This document shows positions 18,342-26,973 of a stretch of 64,000 nt of DNA, piece by piece (within the stretch, counting starts at the first letter, position 1; the number at the start of each line of letters is the position of its first letter). The stretch covers positions 1 to 64,000 of the forward strand of contig JAHCAG010000004.1 in the NCBI GenBank assembly GCA_019635015.1, given 5' to 3'. The notes under the pieces were generated by a model. The model searched no databases. It was not told the DNA's origin and was given only the letters and a program-made list of their open reading frames with translations. This stretch comes from Burkholderiales bacterium (GTDB lineage: Bacteria > Pseudomonadota > Gammaproteobacteria > Burkholderiales > SG8-41). A program made the position numbers and the translations under genes.

Positions 18342-18373
18342 AAAAAAAGCGCTCCATGGAGCGCTTTTTTTTT
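18342..18373. terminator. Rho-independent terminator, probably bidirectional
   Basis: An 18-base perfect palindrome AGCGCTCCATGGAGCGCT is flanked by seven A residues on the left and nine T residues on the right. It ends the kinase transcript and, read on the other strand, the transcript of the small membrane protein at 18393-18608. Confidence 0.93.
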
Positions 18374-18392
18374 GGCGGTGCTGCCAACCCGG

Positions 18393-18608
18393 TCAGCCGG
18401 CCTGGTCTGCAACGCCTTTTTTCTTGTCACGCTCCTTCATCCAGATATAACCGGCAAATCCGCCGATCATGCCCACAAACAGCAGCGCGAACAGGATCAG
18501 CGCGGTGGGATCGGCATCGACCGGCGGCGCGGCGACCGGGGGCGCATCGTCGGCGAACGCGGGCATCGCCATCAGTACGGAGACGACTCCGGCAAACAGT
18601 TTGTGCAT
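18393..18608 (-). CDS. Small secreted/membrane protein, 71 residues, unknown function
   Basis: I do not recognise the family. Residues 1-20 (MHKLFAGVVSVLMAMPAFA) form a signal peptide. A short Pro/Ala-rich segment follows, then one membrane helix (about residues 33-52, LILFALLFVGMIGGFAGYIW) and a strongly basic tail MKERDKKKG. Expected topology is a bitopic inner-membrane protein with its C-terminus in the cytoplasm. I chose ATG 18608 because GAGGAG lies 8 bases upstream and it exposes the signal peptide. It is a single-gene unit between the bidirectional terminator and the TrmO-like gene. Confidence 0.65.
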   Translation of the reverse strand: MHKLFAGVVSVLMAMPAFADDAPPVAAPPVDADPTALILFALLFVGMIGGFAGYIWMKERDKKKGVADQAG

Positions 18609-18715
18609 TACAGGCTCCTCATCGGCAGTGAATGGATGTTCCGCCGGCAATGCTGGGTGGAGGAGCTTGCTGCAGCCTTACATCATCTTGCTGGAAACTT
18701 ACGGCGCCTTCATGT

Positions 18716-19171
18716 TCAGAAATAACCGTCCATCATCCGGTCGACCCAGGACGGCAGGCGCACACCGTCCTTGCGTTCAAATGCCGGAATGTAGGGCTTG
18801 ATGTCGAGCACCGGCGTACCGTCGAGGGCATCGAGTCCGCGCACGACAATGCCATCGGCATCGACGCTGACCAGTTCCACGGCGGTGACGCCGATCGGAT
18901 TCGGACGGAACTTGGTGCGCTGGGCGAACACGCCCACCGGTGCGAGATCCTCCATGCCGCGCGGATTGCGCGCGAGCTGTTTTGCCGGATCGAAGGCCGG
19001 AATGCGGTCGAGGTGAAACACCACGACCACATGCGAAAACTCGCCGAGCCCGGCCAGTCCGCCGGTGTAACGGGGATCGAATTCGATCCGCGACTCAACC
19101 TTCGCCCAGTGACCTTCGGACATCTGCCTGCGGTCGCTGCGCACCTGCCCGACCGGTTCAAAGACTGCCAT
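18716..19171 (-). CDS. TrmO/TsaA-family protein (tRNA m6t6A37 methyltransferase type)
   Basis: The 151-residue protein matches the TrmO (YaeB, UPF0066) beta-barrel domain. It has EPVGQVRSD at the start, ESRIEFDPRYTGGLAGLGEFSHVVVVFHLDR, TKFRPNPIGVTAVELVSVDADGIVVRGLDALDGTPVLDIKPYIP. TrmO methylates N6-threonylcarbamoyladenosine at position 37 of certain tRNAs using S-adenosylmethionine. It is shorter than E. coli TrmO (about 235 residues) because the C-terminal domain is absent, as in many archaeal and bacterial relatives, so tRNA activity is not assured. Single gene; the upstream gap contains the terminator of the gene behind it. Confidence 0.8.
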   Translation of the reverse strand: MAVFEPVGQVRSDRRQMSEGHWAKVESRIEFDPRYTGGLAGLGEFSHVVVVFHLDRIPAFDPAKQLARNPRGMEDLAPVGVFAQRTKFRPNPIGVTAVELVSVDADGIVVRGLDALDGTPVLDIKPYIPAFERKDGVRLPSWVDRMMDGYF

Positions 19172-19245
19172 GTTGCGGATACCCCCGGAATTGAGCGCGC
19201 CATTCGCGCGCCGCCGGACAATAACAGGAACTCCCGGGGAAAAAC

Positions 19246-19271
19246 AAAGGGCCGGCTTGAGCCGGCCCCTT
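19246..19271 (-). terminator. Rho-independent terminator of the secreted MBL hydrolase gene
   Basis: The hairpin GGGGCCGGCTCAAGCCGGCCC (minus strand, GGCCGGCT/AGCCGGCC stem) is followed by TTTGTTTTT. It begins about 30 bp after the MBL stop codon. Confidence 0.88.
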
Positions 19272-19301
19272 CATTTGCTGCTCGAAAGCGGGGACCCGGG
19301 C

Positions 19302-20321
19302 TCAGCAGCCCGCGACGCACTTGCCCTTGCCGTCGAACTCCATCGTGCGTCCGCTGATCGCCAGATGACTTTCCGGCTTGAGTTTCTTCATCAGCGCGGC
19401 CGTGCGCGAGGCCGCCCGGGGCGCACCGCCCTCGGTCACCGGCTCGTTCGGATGGGTCAGTATCACCGAAGCGGGTTTGACCAGTTCATTGATGACATAT
19501 TCACCGGAAAGGAAAATCCCGGGGTTGTTGCCAAGGTTGAGCACTGCGAGATTGGCCTTGTGGAAATCATGCACGACGGTCTTCATCTCGGTATGGATGC
19601 CGGTGTCACCGGAGAGATAGACCGTCAGGCCGTTGGTGAACTTGACCACGAAGCCGGTGGCGGGGCCATACTCAAGAATCGCGCCATCAGCTTTCAGTTG
19701 CGCGCGCTGCGCCTCGGACAGCAGCGCCGGCGGAGCATTGTTGACATGCGAAGCGTAGACGATCGAAATTTCGACGCCGCGCGGCGCATCGGCCGTCTTC
19801 GCGACAAATACACCGCCGAGGTCGGTCTGCGAGGCGCATACCGTGGCCACCGGCACGGTGGTCGCGCCGCCGGTCTGCGGACAGAAACCGATGGGCTTGC
19901 CGCCGCCGCGGATGCCGAGAACCTTGTTGCCGACGAAACCGCCCATCGCGCGGGTCATCACCATCGCCGCGTTTTTCGCGGCGACCACCTCGGCAGTCGT
20001 CGAGTTGGGCGCGGGCGTCCGTTCCGAGTTCGCGCAGGTGCCCGCACCCGGCGCCTTCAGTTTCAGATCGCCGACGTGATCACCGTGCATGTGGGAGAGC
20101 AGCACCATGTGGATGGTGCCCAGCCGCGGATCATCGCCGCCGGTGACGTTGTGCGCCGGATCGTAGAGGAAACGTACGCCGGTAGGATCTTCGAAGATGA
20201 TCGCACGATCATTCGCGCACAGTTCTCCGGGATGGGAGCCGACCGGGGTGATTTTCACGTTCTGGGCAAATGCGGGAAATGCGGCAAACACAAGGGCGAT
20301 TGCTGCGCAGGCGATCTTCAT
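19302..20321 (-). CDS. Secreted MBL-fold metallo-hydrolase
   Basis: The 339-residue precursor has a signal peptide (MKIACAAIALVFAAFPAFA, cleavage near residue 19). The MBL metal site is LLSHMHGDHVGDL (H-x-H-x-D-H, about residue 78), and TVYLSGDTGIHTEM supplies the bridging aspartate. An Asn/Ser/Pro-rich insertion and four Cys residues (ELCAND, GTCANS, GFCPQ and VCAS) could form disulfides, fitting a periplasmic location. ATG 20321 has GGAGGAACCCC directly upstream, an excellent ribosome-binding site. Substrate is unknown; UlaG-like and beta-lactamase-like branches are both possible. It is monocistronic, ending at the hairpin at 19246. Confidence 0.87.
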   Translation of the reverse strand: MKIACAAIALVFAAFPAFAQNVKITPVGSHPGELCANDRAIIFEDPTGVRFLYDPAHNVTGGDDPRLGTIHMVLLSHMHGDHVGDLKLKAPGAGTCANSERTPAPNSTTAEVVAAKNAAMVMTRAMGGFVGNKVLGIRGGGKPIGFCPQTGGATTVPVATVCASQTDLGGVFVAKTADAPRGVEISIVYASHVNNAPPALLSEAQRAQLKADGAILEYGPATGFVVKFTNGLTVYLSGDTGIHTEMKTVVHDFHKANLAVLNLGNNPGIFLSGEYVINELVKPASVILTHPNEPVTEGGAPRAASRTAALMKKLKPESHLAISGRTMEFDGKGKCVAGC

Positions 20322-20493
20322 GGGGTTCCTCCGGAGATGCGGACGGTTGATCGTGGAATGCCTTGTTATATGTCCGGGAACCCGGGCAAGACCGGATTCC
20401 GCACCAGCATCCTACAACGGGAAACCGCTGCAGTGGGGGCCTTGCGGCACGATGGCGGAATGCCGTCTGTCGCGACGCATCCCGCGCCGCAAA

Positions 20494-20526
20494 GAAAAAG
20501 GGGCCAGCCTTTTGAGCTGACCCCTT
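20494..20526 (-). terminator. Rho-independent terminator downstream of tRNA-Lys
   Basis: On the minus strand GGGGTCAGC and GCTGGCCCC form a nine-pair stem with one G-U pair around TCAAAAG, followed by TTTTTCTTT. It starts 11 bp after the tRNA 3' end and should end the tRNA transcript. Confidence 0.88.
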
Positions 20527-20536
20527 GTGCCGGAAC

Positions 20537-20612
20537 TGGTAGGAGGTGCGAGATTCGAACTCGCGACCAACGGATTAAAAGTCCGCTGCTCTACCGGCTG
20601 AGCTAACCTCCC
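20537..20612 (-). tRNA. tRNA-Lys (anticodon UUU)
   Basis: A 76-nt cloverleaf with encoded CCA. The anticodon loop CTTTTAA gives UUU, the D arm is GCTC...GAGC, and the T arm is GCGAG-TTCGAAT-CTCGC. The acceptor stem is GGGAGGT with ACCTCCT, so position 1 is G and position 72 is T, a G-U wobble at the first pair where tRNA-Lys usually has G-C. A terminator follows at once. The gene stands alone between the secreted MBL gene and the YeeE/YedE transporter gene. Confidence 0.95.
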
Positions 20613-20674
20613 AAAAAGGGGCGAATTTTAACCGCGCGGGACATGGGGGTCAACCGCGGCAACGGGCAAAACAC

Positions 20675-21802
20675 TCAGTCTTCCTGCATCATCCGCCAGT
20701 ACTGGTATTTCATGGTTGCGGCGGCGCCGGCAACGATGGCAATAAAGGTCAGCATCGAGCCGATTGCGAGTGTGGACATGCCGGTGATCGCCTGCCCGAC
20801 GGTGCAGCCCATCGACAACACGCCGCCCACGCCCATCAGCACTCCGCCGACTGCGTGATTGGCAAAATCCTTCACGGAAACAAACCACTCGACGCGGAAA
20901 CTGCGGGTCAGCACGGCGTAAATGAAGGATCCGGCGATGACTCCGGCGAGCGCCATCACGCCGAAATTGACCAGCGTGGTGTTGCCGGGACTGAGCAGAT
21001 AACGCACGGTATCGCCCATCGGGCTGATGAAGGTGTAGGACTGGACCTGCACGCGGCTCGGCACCTGGGTCGCGAACTCGGCATATTCCTTCCATGCCTG
21101 CCCCAGAGGACCGCCGGTCAGATACCAGCCGGCCAGCACCGCGAGACCGACCGCCGCGCCGCCGAGCAGGTTGTCGAAGCTGCCGCGGAAATCGGCGGAA
21201 CGGAGCACGTAAATGAGCAGGCACAGGGCCAGCACCGCACCGAGCGCGGCATTGAGACCGCGCGAGGCCCCGAGGCCGAACAGGCCGGAGACCACCGCGC
21301 CCAACTCCTGTCCGTTCACGCCGTGGCGCGACAGGTCAATGGTGGTCGCGGACACCCAGGGATGGAAGAAATTCTCGTAGAACGGCGTCCACAGCATCAG
21401 GTAGGCCATGATGGACGCAATGGCCAGCACCACCAGTGACTTGAGGTTGCCGCCGCCGACGCGCACCAGGGTCTTGTTGCCGCAGCCGCTGGCCAGCGTC
21501 ATGCCGATGCCGAACAAGGCGCCACCGGCAAGATAGCGCAGCCAGCCGAAGTTCGCTGTGCGGTATGGCGGGAAAGTATCGCCCGAGAGCTGGATCAGGC
21601 CGCCGGCCTCAAGCCCGGCGACGCCGGCAATCGCCACCGCCATCGCCAGCAGCCAGGCGCGCATGCGACCGGTATCGCCCATGTTGACCCAGTCCGACAC
21701 CGCGCCCATGGTGCAGAAGTTGGTCTTGCTGACGATCGCGCCCAACACTGCGGCGATCACGAATACGGCGGCCAGCACCTGGTGGTGTACGGTGAATTCC
21801 AT
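20675..21802 (-). CDS. YeeE/YedE family transporter (sulfur-compound importer type)
   Basis: The 375-residue integral membrane protein has about nine or ten hydrophobic segments. It carries two family signatures: KTNFCTMGAVSDWVNMGD near residue 26 and GMTLASGCGNKTLVRVGGGN near residue 99, with further conserved cysteines in GGVLSMGCTVGQAITG near residue 326. In the founding member YeeE such cysteines relay thiosulfate through the membrane. No rhodanese, TusA or sulfite gene is adjacent, so the substrate is uncertain. ATG 21802 has GGAGGAG immediately upstream. It lies 101 bp downstream of queC, with an AT-rich gap that probably contains its promoter. Confidence 0.88.
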   Translation of the reverse strand: MEFTVHHQVLAAVFVIAAVLGAIVSKTNFCTMGAVSDWVNMGDTGRMRAWLLAMAVAIAGVAGLEAGGLIQLSGDTFPPYRTANFGWLRYLAGGALFGIGMTLASGCGNKTLVRVGGGNLKSLVVLAIASIMAYLMLWTPFYENFFHPWVSATTIDLSRHGVNGQELGAVVSGLFGLGASRGLNAALGAVLALCLLIYVLRSADFRGSFDNLLGGAAVGLAVLAGWYLTGGPLGQAWKEYAEFATQVPSRVQVQSYTFISPMGDTVRYLLSPGNTTLVNFGVMALAGVIAGSFIYAVLTRSFRVEWFVSVKDFANHAVGGVLMGVGGVLSMGCTVGQAITGMSTLAIGSMLTFIAIVAGAAATMKYQYWRMMQED

Positions 21803-21903
21803 CGGCTCCTCCTGCGCATGCGACCGTTGCCCTTGTGGTCGCGGTTGATTATTCGAAAATTCTAATATACAACCGAGGACATATTGTAATTAATTGTTTT
21901 AAT

Positions 21904-22575
21904 TCACTTTTTATAGAGCGTCGGGTCAGCAAGCCCGGCCTGCTCAAAACCCGCCCGGCGCAGCCGGCAGGAATCGCAGGCCCCGCAGGCAGCGCCAGCG
22001 TCGTCCGCCTGGTAACAGGACACGGTGAGCGCGTAATCGATGCCCAGCGCGATACCGCGACGGATGATCTCCGCCTTGCTCAGGTCGATGATCGGCGTGT
22101 GCAGTCGCAGCGGGCTGCCTTCGACCGCGGCCCTGGTCGCGAGATTGGCCAGTGTTTCGAAGGCGCGCATGTACTCCGGACGGCAATCCGGATATCCCGA
22201 GTAATCCACCGCGTTGGCACCGAACCAGATGTGACCGGCGCCACGCACTTCGGCTTCGGCCAGTGCCACCGCCAGCATGATGGTGTTGCGCGCTGGCACA
22301 TAAGTCACGGGAATGCCCGGCTGCAGACCGTCGACCGGCACCGCGATCGAACGGTCGGTCAGCGCCGAGCCGCCGATGCTGCCGAGGTCGATGCGCACCA
22401 CCTTGTGAGAAGCGGCACCCAGCGCGCGGGCGACGCGGGCTGCAGCGTCGAGTTCGGAACGGTGGCGCTGCCCGTAGTCGATTGACAGGCAGTGGCAGTC
22501 ATGGCCTTCGCTGCGCGCGATCGCCAGCGTGGTTGCGGAATCAAGTCCGCCGGAGAGGAGTACTACGGCTTTCAT
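21904..22575 (-). CDS. queC: 7-cyano-7-deazaguanine synthase QueC
   Basis: The 223-residue protein begins [20 protein letters not shown], with the SGGxDS ATP-pyrophosphatase loop. It has [14 protein letters not shown] and [15 protein letters not shown], and ends with the zinc site formed by Cys in VSCYQAD and in CGACDSC. It converts carboxy-deazaguanine to preQ0 with ATP and ammonia, in queuosine biosynthesis. I chose ATG 22575; a GTG three codons upstream is possible. queE lies upstream on the same strand, separated by the inverted repeat at 22595-22684. Confidence 0.95.
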   Translation of the reverse strand: MKAVVLLSGGLDSATTLAIARSEGHDCHCLSIDYGQRHRSELDAAARVARALGAASHKVVRIDLGSIGGSALTDRSIAVPVDGLQPGIPVTYVPARNTIMLAVALAEAEVRGAGHIWFGANAVDYSGYPDCRPEYMRAFETLANLATRAAVEGSPLRLHTPIIDLSKAEIIRRGIALGIDYALTVSCYQADDAGAACGACDSCRLRRAGFEQAGLADPTLYKK

Positions 22576-22594
22576 TGGATGCACAGCCTGAACA

Positions 22595-22684
22595 GGTGAT
22601 TGAGGTAATTAAGTGATTAAGTGATTGGGTGCGCCTCGTGCGCCGGAACTGCTGATCACCTAATCACTTAATCACTGAATCACC
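22595..22684. repeat. Intergenic inverted repeat built from GTGATTAA repeats
   Basis: The left arm contains GTGATTAAGTGATTGGGTG and the right arm CACCTAATCACTTAATCAC, inverted copies with one mismatch, around a GC-rich centre. Each arm is itself made of short GTGATTaa units. It fills the queE-queC gap. The composition resembles the palindrome at 5132-5224, so the two may be members of one repeat family. Confidence 0.6.
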
Positions 22685-22695
22685 GACTCACGCCT

Positions 22696-23382
22696 TTAAC
22701 GCCCGGGCGTCTCCCCCCACAGCTGCTTGTGCAGCTGCAGCTGGAAACGCACCGGCAGGCGGTCGCGCAGGATCCATTCCGCGAGCTGCCGCGGCTCAAG
22801 CCGGCCATGCACCGGGGAAAACAGCAGCGGGCACAGGCGGTCGAGTCGGCGCGATTGCAGCTGCGCTTTCGACCACAGGTAATCGGCCTCGTCGCAGATC
22901 ACGAACTTGATCTCGTCCCGCGGTGTCAGGTGGTCGAGATTGCTCCACAGGTTGCGCGCGGACTCTCCCGAACCCGGAGTTTTGAGATCGAGGATTTTCG
23001 AGATGCGCGGATCAACCGCCGAGACATCCAGCGCGCCGCTGGTTTCCAGAGACACCGAATGACCGGCATCGGCAAGCCGGCGCAGCAGCAGCGGCGCGTG
23101 TTTCTGCGCCAGCGGTTCACCGCCGGTCAGCGTGACGTAGTGCGTGCCGTATGCGGCAACACGGCGCAGGATTTCGTCGAGGGCCAGCGACTCGCCGCCG
23201 TGGAAAGCGTAAGCCGTGTCGCAGTAGCCGCAGCGCAGCGGGCAGCCGGTCAGGCGCACGAATACCGTGGGCAGGCCGCTGCGGCTGGTCTCGCCCTGCA
23301 GCGAATGAAAGATCTCGGTGACGCGCAGGGTCGCCAGTCCTTCTGCGGATTCCGCGGAGCGGTCGGCAACTATGACGGTCAT
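22696..23382 (-). CDS. queE: 7-carboxy-7-deazaguanine synthase QueE (radical SAM)
   Basis: The 228-residue protein carries FHSLQGETSRSGLPTVFVRLTGCPLRCGYCDTAYAF: the GEG-like substrate segment followed by the radical SAM cluster C-x-x-x-C-x-x-C, spaced as in QueE. THYVTLTGGEPLAQ is the GGE motif for SAM binding. It rearranges 6-carboxy-tetrahydropterin to carboxy-deazaguanine, the step before QueC. It begins 15 bp after cpoB ends, so it is likely read from the Tol-Pal transcript; cpoB-queE-queC order is common in beta- and gammaproteobacteria. Confidence 0.95.
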   Translation of the reverse strand: MTVIVADRSAESAEGLATLRVTEIFHSLQGETSRSGLPTVFVRLTGCPLRCGYCDTAYAFHGGESLALDEILRRVAAYGTHYVTLTGGEPLAQKHAPLLLRRLADAGHSVSLETSGALDVSAVDPRISKILDLKTPGSGESARNLWSNLDHLTPRDEIKFVICDEADYLWSKAQLQSRRLDRLCPLLFSPVHGRLEPRQLAEWILRDRLPVRFQLQLHKQLWGETPGR

Positions 23383-23397
23383 GGGGGTGAGAACGGC

Positions 23398-24222
23398 TCA
23401 GCGCAGGTTGGCGACGCGACGCCTGGCCTTTTCCGCGGCCTCGGAGGACGGATATTTCGCGATCAGCCCGTCCATGGTCTTGCGCGCGGCGGCGCTGTCG
23501 CCGGACTCCAGCTGCGAACTGGCGAGGTTGAGCAGCGCATCAGGCACCGAGGAGCTGTCGGGATAGGCGGCCACCAGCTTCTGCTGGCTGGCGATGGCAT
23601 TCCTGAAATCGCGCAGGTTGAAATGGGAGTCGCCGATCCAGTACTGGGCACGCGGTGCGAGCGTGCTTTTCGGATACTTCGCGATGAATGCCTGGAAGGC
23701 GGTGATCGCGCCCTGGTAGTTGCCGATGCGGCGCTGTCCCTGGGCGCGTTCATAGGCTTCGTTTTCCTCGACGCCCACCGGCGCGGTGGTGGCGGTTTTC
23801 GCCGTCTCGCCTGCAGTGGCGGCAGCCGCGCCCGGCACCGGCGCCACGGAAGCCCCCGGCTGTTCAAAGCGGCGCAGGCGCAGGTCCAGGTCGACATACA
23901 TGTCGCGCTGGCGTTTGGCCACGCCTTCGATGTTGTTGCCGAGCACCTCGACCTGGCCGCGCAGGTTGCGGATTTCCTCGCGCAGCTTCTCGATTTCGGA
24001 AACCAGCGCCAGCACCGGCTGGTTCTTTGCGTCCTCCTCGACCTTGGCCAGGCGGGCGGCCATCGCATCCGCCTGCTGCCGCAGCTCATCGACGCGCTTC
24101 TGCTGCTCGGCGACCTGCTTGCGTGCAACGTCGTCGCCGCCGAAAAAAGCCGCCGCCGGCAAGGCGGAGAGTGCTGCGCAGAACACCCCGGCGCAGCACG
24201 CGATACGCAAAATCCGGTTCAT
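23398..24222 (-). CDS. cpoB: Tol-Pal cell-division coordinator CpoB (YbgF)
   Basis: The 274-residue precursor has a signal peptide (about residues 1-25). An N-terminal coiled coil (KQVAEQQKRVDELRQQADAMAARL onwards, about 35-105) mediates trimerisation. A Gly/Ala/Thr linker leads to three C-terminal TPR units (about 155-272, from YERAQGQRRIGNYQGAITAFQAF). CpoB links peptidoglycan synthesis by PBP1B to Tol-driven outer-membrane constriction. The gene starts 3 bp after pal ends. Confidence 0.94.
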   Translation of the reverse strand: MNRILRIACCAGVFCAALSALPAAAFFGGDDVARKQVAEQQKRVDELRQQADAMAARLAKVEEDAKNQPVLALVSEIEKLREEIRNLRGQVEVLGNNIEGVAKRQRDMYVDLDLRLRRFEQPGASVAPVPGAAAATAGETAKTATTAPVGVEENEAYERAQGQRRIGNYQGAITAFQAFIAKYPKSTLAPRAQYWIGDSHFNLRDFRNAIASQQKLVAAYPDSSSVPDALLNLASSQLESGDSAAARKTMDGLIAKYPSSEAAEKARRRVANLR

Positions 24223-24225
24223 CGG

Positions 24226-24786
24226 TCAGTCACTGGGATAAACAATGTCGGCACGGCGGTTTTCCGCCCAGCTCTGCTCGTCGCTGCCCGTCGCCTTCGG
24301 TTTTTCCTCGCCGAAGCTGACGGTTTCAATCTGCTCCGGCTGGGCGCCGAGCAGCTGCATCATCTGCTTGACGGCTTCGGCACGGCGCTGGCCCAGCGCC
24401 AGGTTGTACTCGCGGCTGCCGCGCTCGTCGGTATTGCCCTGCACCGTCACCTTCTGGGCGCGGTTCTGCTGCAGGTAGCGGGCATGCGCCGACACCAGCG
24501 GCCTGAATTCGTCGCGCACGACGTTGCTGTCGAGTTCGAAATAGACGCTGCGCTTGGACAGGATGTTGGACGGATCCTTCAGGGGATTGCCGCTCAGTGA
24601 CTGGTCCGTCAGCGGCTTGGTAGCCGGTCCGGTGGTCTGGGTTTGCGGCTTCTGTGCCGGCGCCGGCGCCGCAGCTGTCGCACCACTGCGGTCCTCGACC
24701 GCCGCGCCTTCCTGCTCGCTGGTGGGTGTGCTGCTGCAGGCCGCGAGCAGCGCGGCGATGGACATTGCTGCGAGGTATCGTTTCAT
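24226..24786 (-). CDS. pal: Peptidoglycan-associated lipoprotein Pal
   Basis: The 186-residue precursor has a lipobox ALLAAC (lipidation at about Cys17), a variable Ala/Pro linker, and an OmpA-type domain with VYFELDSNVVRDEFRPLVSAHARYL, VQGNTDERGSREYNLALGQRRAEAV and ENRRADIVY. It ties the outer membrane to peptidoglycan and interacts with TolB. Ribosome-binding GGAG lies 8 bases before ATG. It follows tolB by 45 bp. Confidence 0.96.
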   Translation of the reverse strand: MKRYLAAMSIAALLAACSSTPTSEQEGAAVEDRSGATAAAPAPAQKPQTQTTGPATKPLTDQSLSGNPLKDPSNILSKRSVYFELDSNVVRDEFRPLVSAHARYLQQNRAQKVTVQGNTDERGSREYNLALGQRRAEAVKQMMQLLGAQPEQIETVSFGEEKPKATGSDEQSWAENRRADIVYPSD

Positions 24787-24831
24787 GTATCAGCTCCTTG
24801 TCGGGTATGTGGTTTCGCTGGGAATGTCGGC

Positions 24832-26151
24832 TTACTTGTTGACCACGGGACTCCATGCAGGTTCACGCACGTCGCCGGCATCGGCGGTGAAACGCTGCTT
24901 GACGCGACCATCGCTGGAAACGGCGGCCAATATACCACGCCCCCCCACGCGACTCGCGTAGAGGATCATCCGGCTGTTCGGTGCAAAACTCGGTGATTCA
25001 TCGACGCTTCCGTCGGTCAGCAACTGCACTTGGCGGCTCGCAAAATCCTGCACCGCAACGCTGAAACGGCCGCCGTTGCGCTGGATGAAAGTGAAACTCT
25101 TGCCGTCGGGGCTGTGTCGCGGTGACACGTTGTAGCTGCCGTCAAACGTCACGCGCTGCGCCGCCCCGCCCTTGACCGGCATGCGGTAGATTTGCGGGCC
25201 GCCGCCACGATCGGAGGTGAACAGGATCGATTCGCCGTCCGGCGAGAAATTGGCCTCGGTGTCGATCGCCGCGCTCTGCGTCAGGCGCTGCGGCACACCG
25301 GTGCCGTCGGCATTGATCAGGTAGATCTGCGAGTTGCCGTCACGGGTCAGCGTCACTGCCAGCCGCCGGCCGTCGGGCGACCACGCCGGCGCGCTGTTGC
25401 TGCCGCGGAAGGCCGCTACCGCCTGGCGGCCGCCTGAAAGCAGCGACTGCACATAGACCACCGGCTTCTTCTGCTCGAAAGACACATAGGCCAGACGGGT
25501 GCCGTCAGGCGACCAGGCCGGCGAAATGATCGGCTCATTGGAACTGAGCACGCTCTGTGCGCCAAAACCGTCGGCGTCGGCGACATGCAGCTCGTAGCGC
25601 GTGCCGCGCTTGACGACATAGGTGATGCGGGTGGCGAACACACCGGGCTCGCCGGTGAGTTTTTCGTAGATGACGTCGGCAATCTTGTGCGCCGTCAGCC
25701 GCAGCTGGTTTTCGGAAGCGAAGTAGACGAAGCCGGCGATCTGGGTCTGCTTCGCGACATCCATCACCCGGAAACGGATGTCGTAGCGGCCATCCGCGGC
25801 CTTCGCCACCGAACCGATGACGACGGCATCCGCGCCGCGGGCACGCCATTGCGCGTAGTTGACCTGCTCGGGTTCGTGCGGCACCGGATTCATGCCGCCG
25901 GGATCGACGGTGCGGAACAGGCCGCTGCGCGCGAGGTCGGCCTCGACCACCGGCGTCAGGCGTTGCGCCAGCCCCTCCTCCGCGCGGAAGGGCACGATCG
26001 CCACCGGAATCTGGCTGGCGCCGGCGCCTGTGATTTCGATGGTCAGCGCGGCGCGGGCGGGGCTTGCCGCGAGGATAAATCCGAGTACGAGAATGCGGAG
26101 AAGCTGGATCATCGAAAGGCGCATGGTAGCCGTGGTTTGTGACATGGGCAT
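24832..26151 (-). CDS. tolB: Tol-Pal translocation protein TolB
   Basis: The mature protein has the TolB N-terminal domain (IPVAIVPFRAEEGLAQRLTPVVEADLARSGLFRTV) followed by a six-bladed beta-propeller of WSPDG/FSPDG repeats (ISPAWSPDGTRLAYVSF, APAWSPDGRRLAVTL, EANFSPDGESILFTSD, SPRHSPDGKSFTF). The signal peptide is MIQLLRILVLGFILAASPARA. Several in-frame starts exist before it (TTG 26157 overlapping the tolA stop, ATG 26151, 26124 and 26112); I give 26151 but 26124 or 26112 would give a more typical signal peptide. It is periplasmic and binds Pal and TolA. Confidence 0.94.
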   Translation of the reverse strand: MPMSQTTATMRLSMIQLLRILVLGFILAASPARAALTIEITGAGASQIPVAIVPFRAEEGLAQRLTPVVEADLARSGLFRTVDPGGMNPVPHEPEQVNYAQWRARGADAVVIGSVAKAADGRYDIRFRVMDVAKQTQIAGFVYFASENQLRLTAHKIADVIYEKLTGEPGVFATRITYVVKRGTRYELHVADADGFGAQSVLSSNEPIISPAWSPDGTRLAYVSFEQKKPVVYVQSLLSGGRQAVAAFRGSNSAPAWSPDGRRLAVTLTRDGNSQIYLINADGTGVPQRLTQSAAIDTEANFSPDGESILFTSDRGGGPQIYRMPVKGGAAQRVTFDGSYNVSPRHSPDGKSFTFIQRNGGRFSVAVQDFASRQVQLLTDGSVDESPSFAPNSRMILYASRVGGRGILAAVSSDGRVKQRFTADAGDVREPAWSPVVNK

Positions 26152-26153
26152 GT

Positions 26154-26972
26154 TCAATCTTTGGGCCGGAATACGAGGTTAAGTTCCCGAAAGTACCTCA
26201 TCAGCGCGGGATCGGGGGGGAGCGGGAGCGGCTGGGCGCGAATGATCGCCCGCTCGACGGCCGCATCATATGCGGGGACGCTGCCGGTCGAGCGAACCAG
26301 CTTCGGCGCACCGAGTATCTCTCCTCCCGGCAGCACTGTGACCTGGAACTCCACCTGCGCGTTGTCGGACACATTCGGCGGCAGCACGATGAACCGGCGG
26401 ATTTTCGCGCTGATCTGCCGTTTGTACTCATCGACGACCTTGGCCTGCGCCGCGGCCTGCTGCGCCGCCAGCGCCTCGCGGGCCTTCTGTTGCTCGGCGG
26501 CGACACTTTTGGCTTCGGCTTCCGCCGCCTGTTTCTGCTTCAGGGCTTCCGCCTCGGCGCGTTTTTTCTTCTCGAGCTCGGCTTCACGCGCCTTTTCCGC
26601 GGCGAGCCTCTTTTTCTCCGCGGCGTCCTGCTGTTCCTTCAGCCTGCGTTCCCTGTCCTGCTTTTCCTTCAGCGCGATGTCCGGTTTCGGTGCGGGCGCC
26701 GGTTCCGGCTTCGGCGGCGGTTTGGCCTCGACCCTGGGCGCGGGCTTCGGCGGCTCCGGTTTGACTTCCGGCGGCGGGGGCGGCGGCGGTTCGACCCTGG
26801 GCGGGGTCACCGGAGGCAGGTCGCGCCAGAGATCGACGATTACCGCGGTATCCGCCTGCTTGTGCTGCCAGCTGACGCCAAACACCAGCAGCACCAGGAA
26901 CAGCACGTGCATTGCGAAGGCCAGCCCGCCGGCCAGGGCCTCATCGCGGGAGTGGATCGCATGAGTCGACAT
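26154..26972 (-). CDS. tolA: Cell-envelope protein TolA
   Basis: The 272-residue protein has one membrane helix near residues 13-34. A periplasmic Pro-rich segment (about 53-95) is followed by a long charged helix (about 100-185) rich in Lys, Glu and Ala (KEKQDRERRLKEQQDAAEKKRL). The C-terminal TolA/TonB-like domain has VEFQVTVLPGGEILGAPKLVRSTGSVPAYDAAVERAI. It transmits proton-motive force from TolQR to TolB-Pal. Start and stop are within 1-3 bp of the neighbouring tolR and tolB. Confidence 0.94.
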   Translation of the reverse strand: MSTHAIHSRDEALAGGLAFAMHVLFLVLLVFGVSWQHKQADTAVIVDLWRDLPPVTPPRVEPPPPPPPEVKPEPPKPAPRVEAKPPPKPEPAPAPKPDIALKEKQDRERRLKEQQDAAEKKRLAAEKAREAELEKKKRAEAEALKQKQAAEAEAKSVAAEQQKAREALAAQQAAAQAKVVDEYKRQISAKIRRFIVLPPNVSDNAQVEFQVTVLPGGEILGAPKLVRSTGSVPAYDAAVERAIIRAQPLPLPPDPALMRYFRELNLVFRPKD

Positions 26973-26973
26973 C

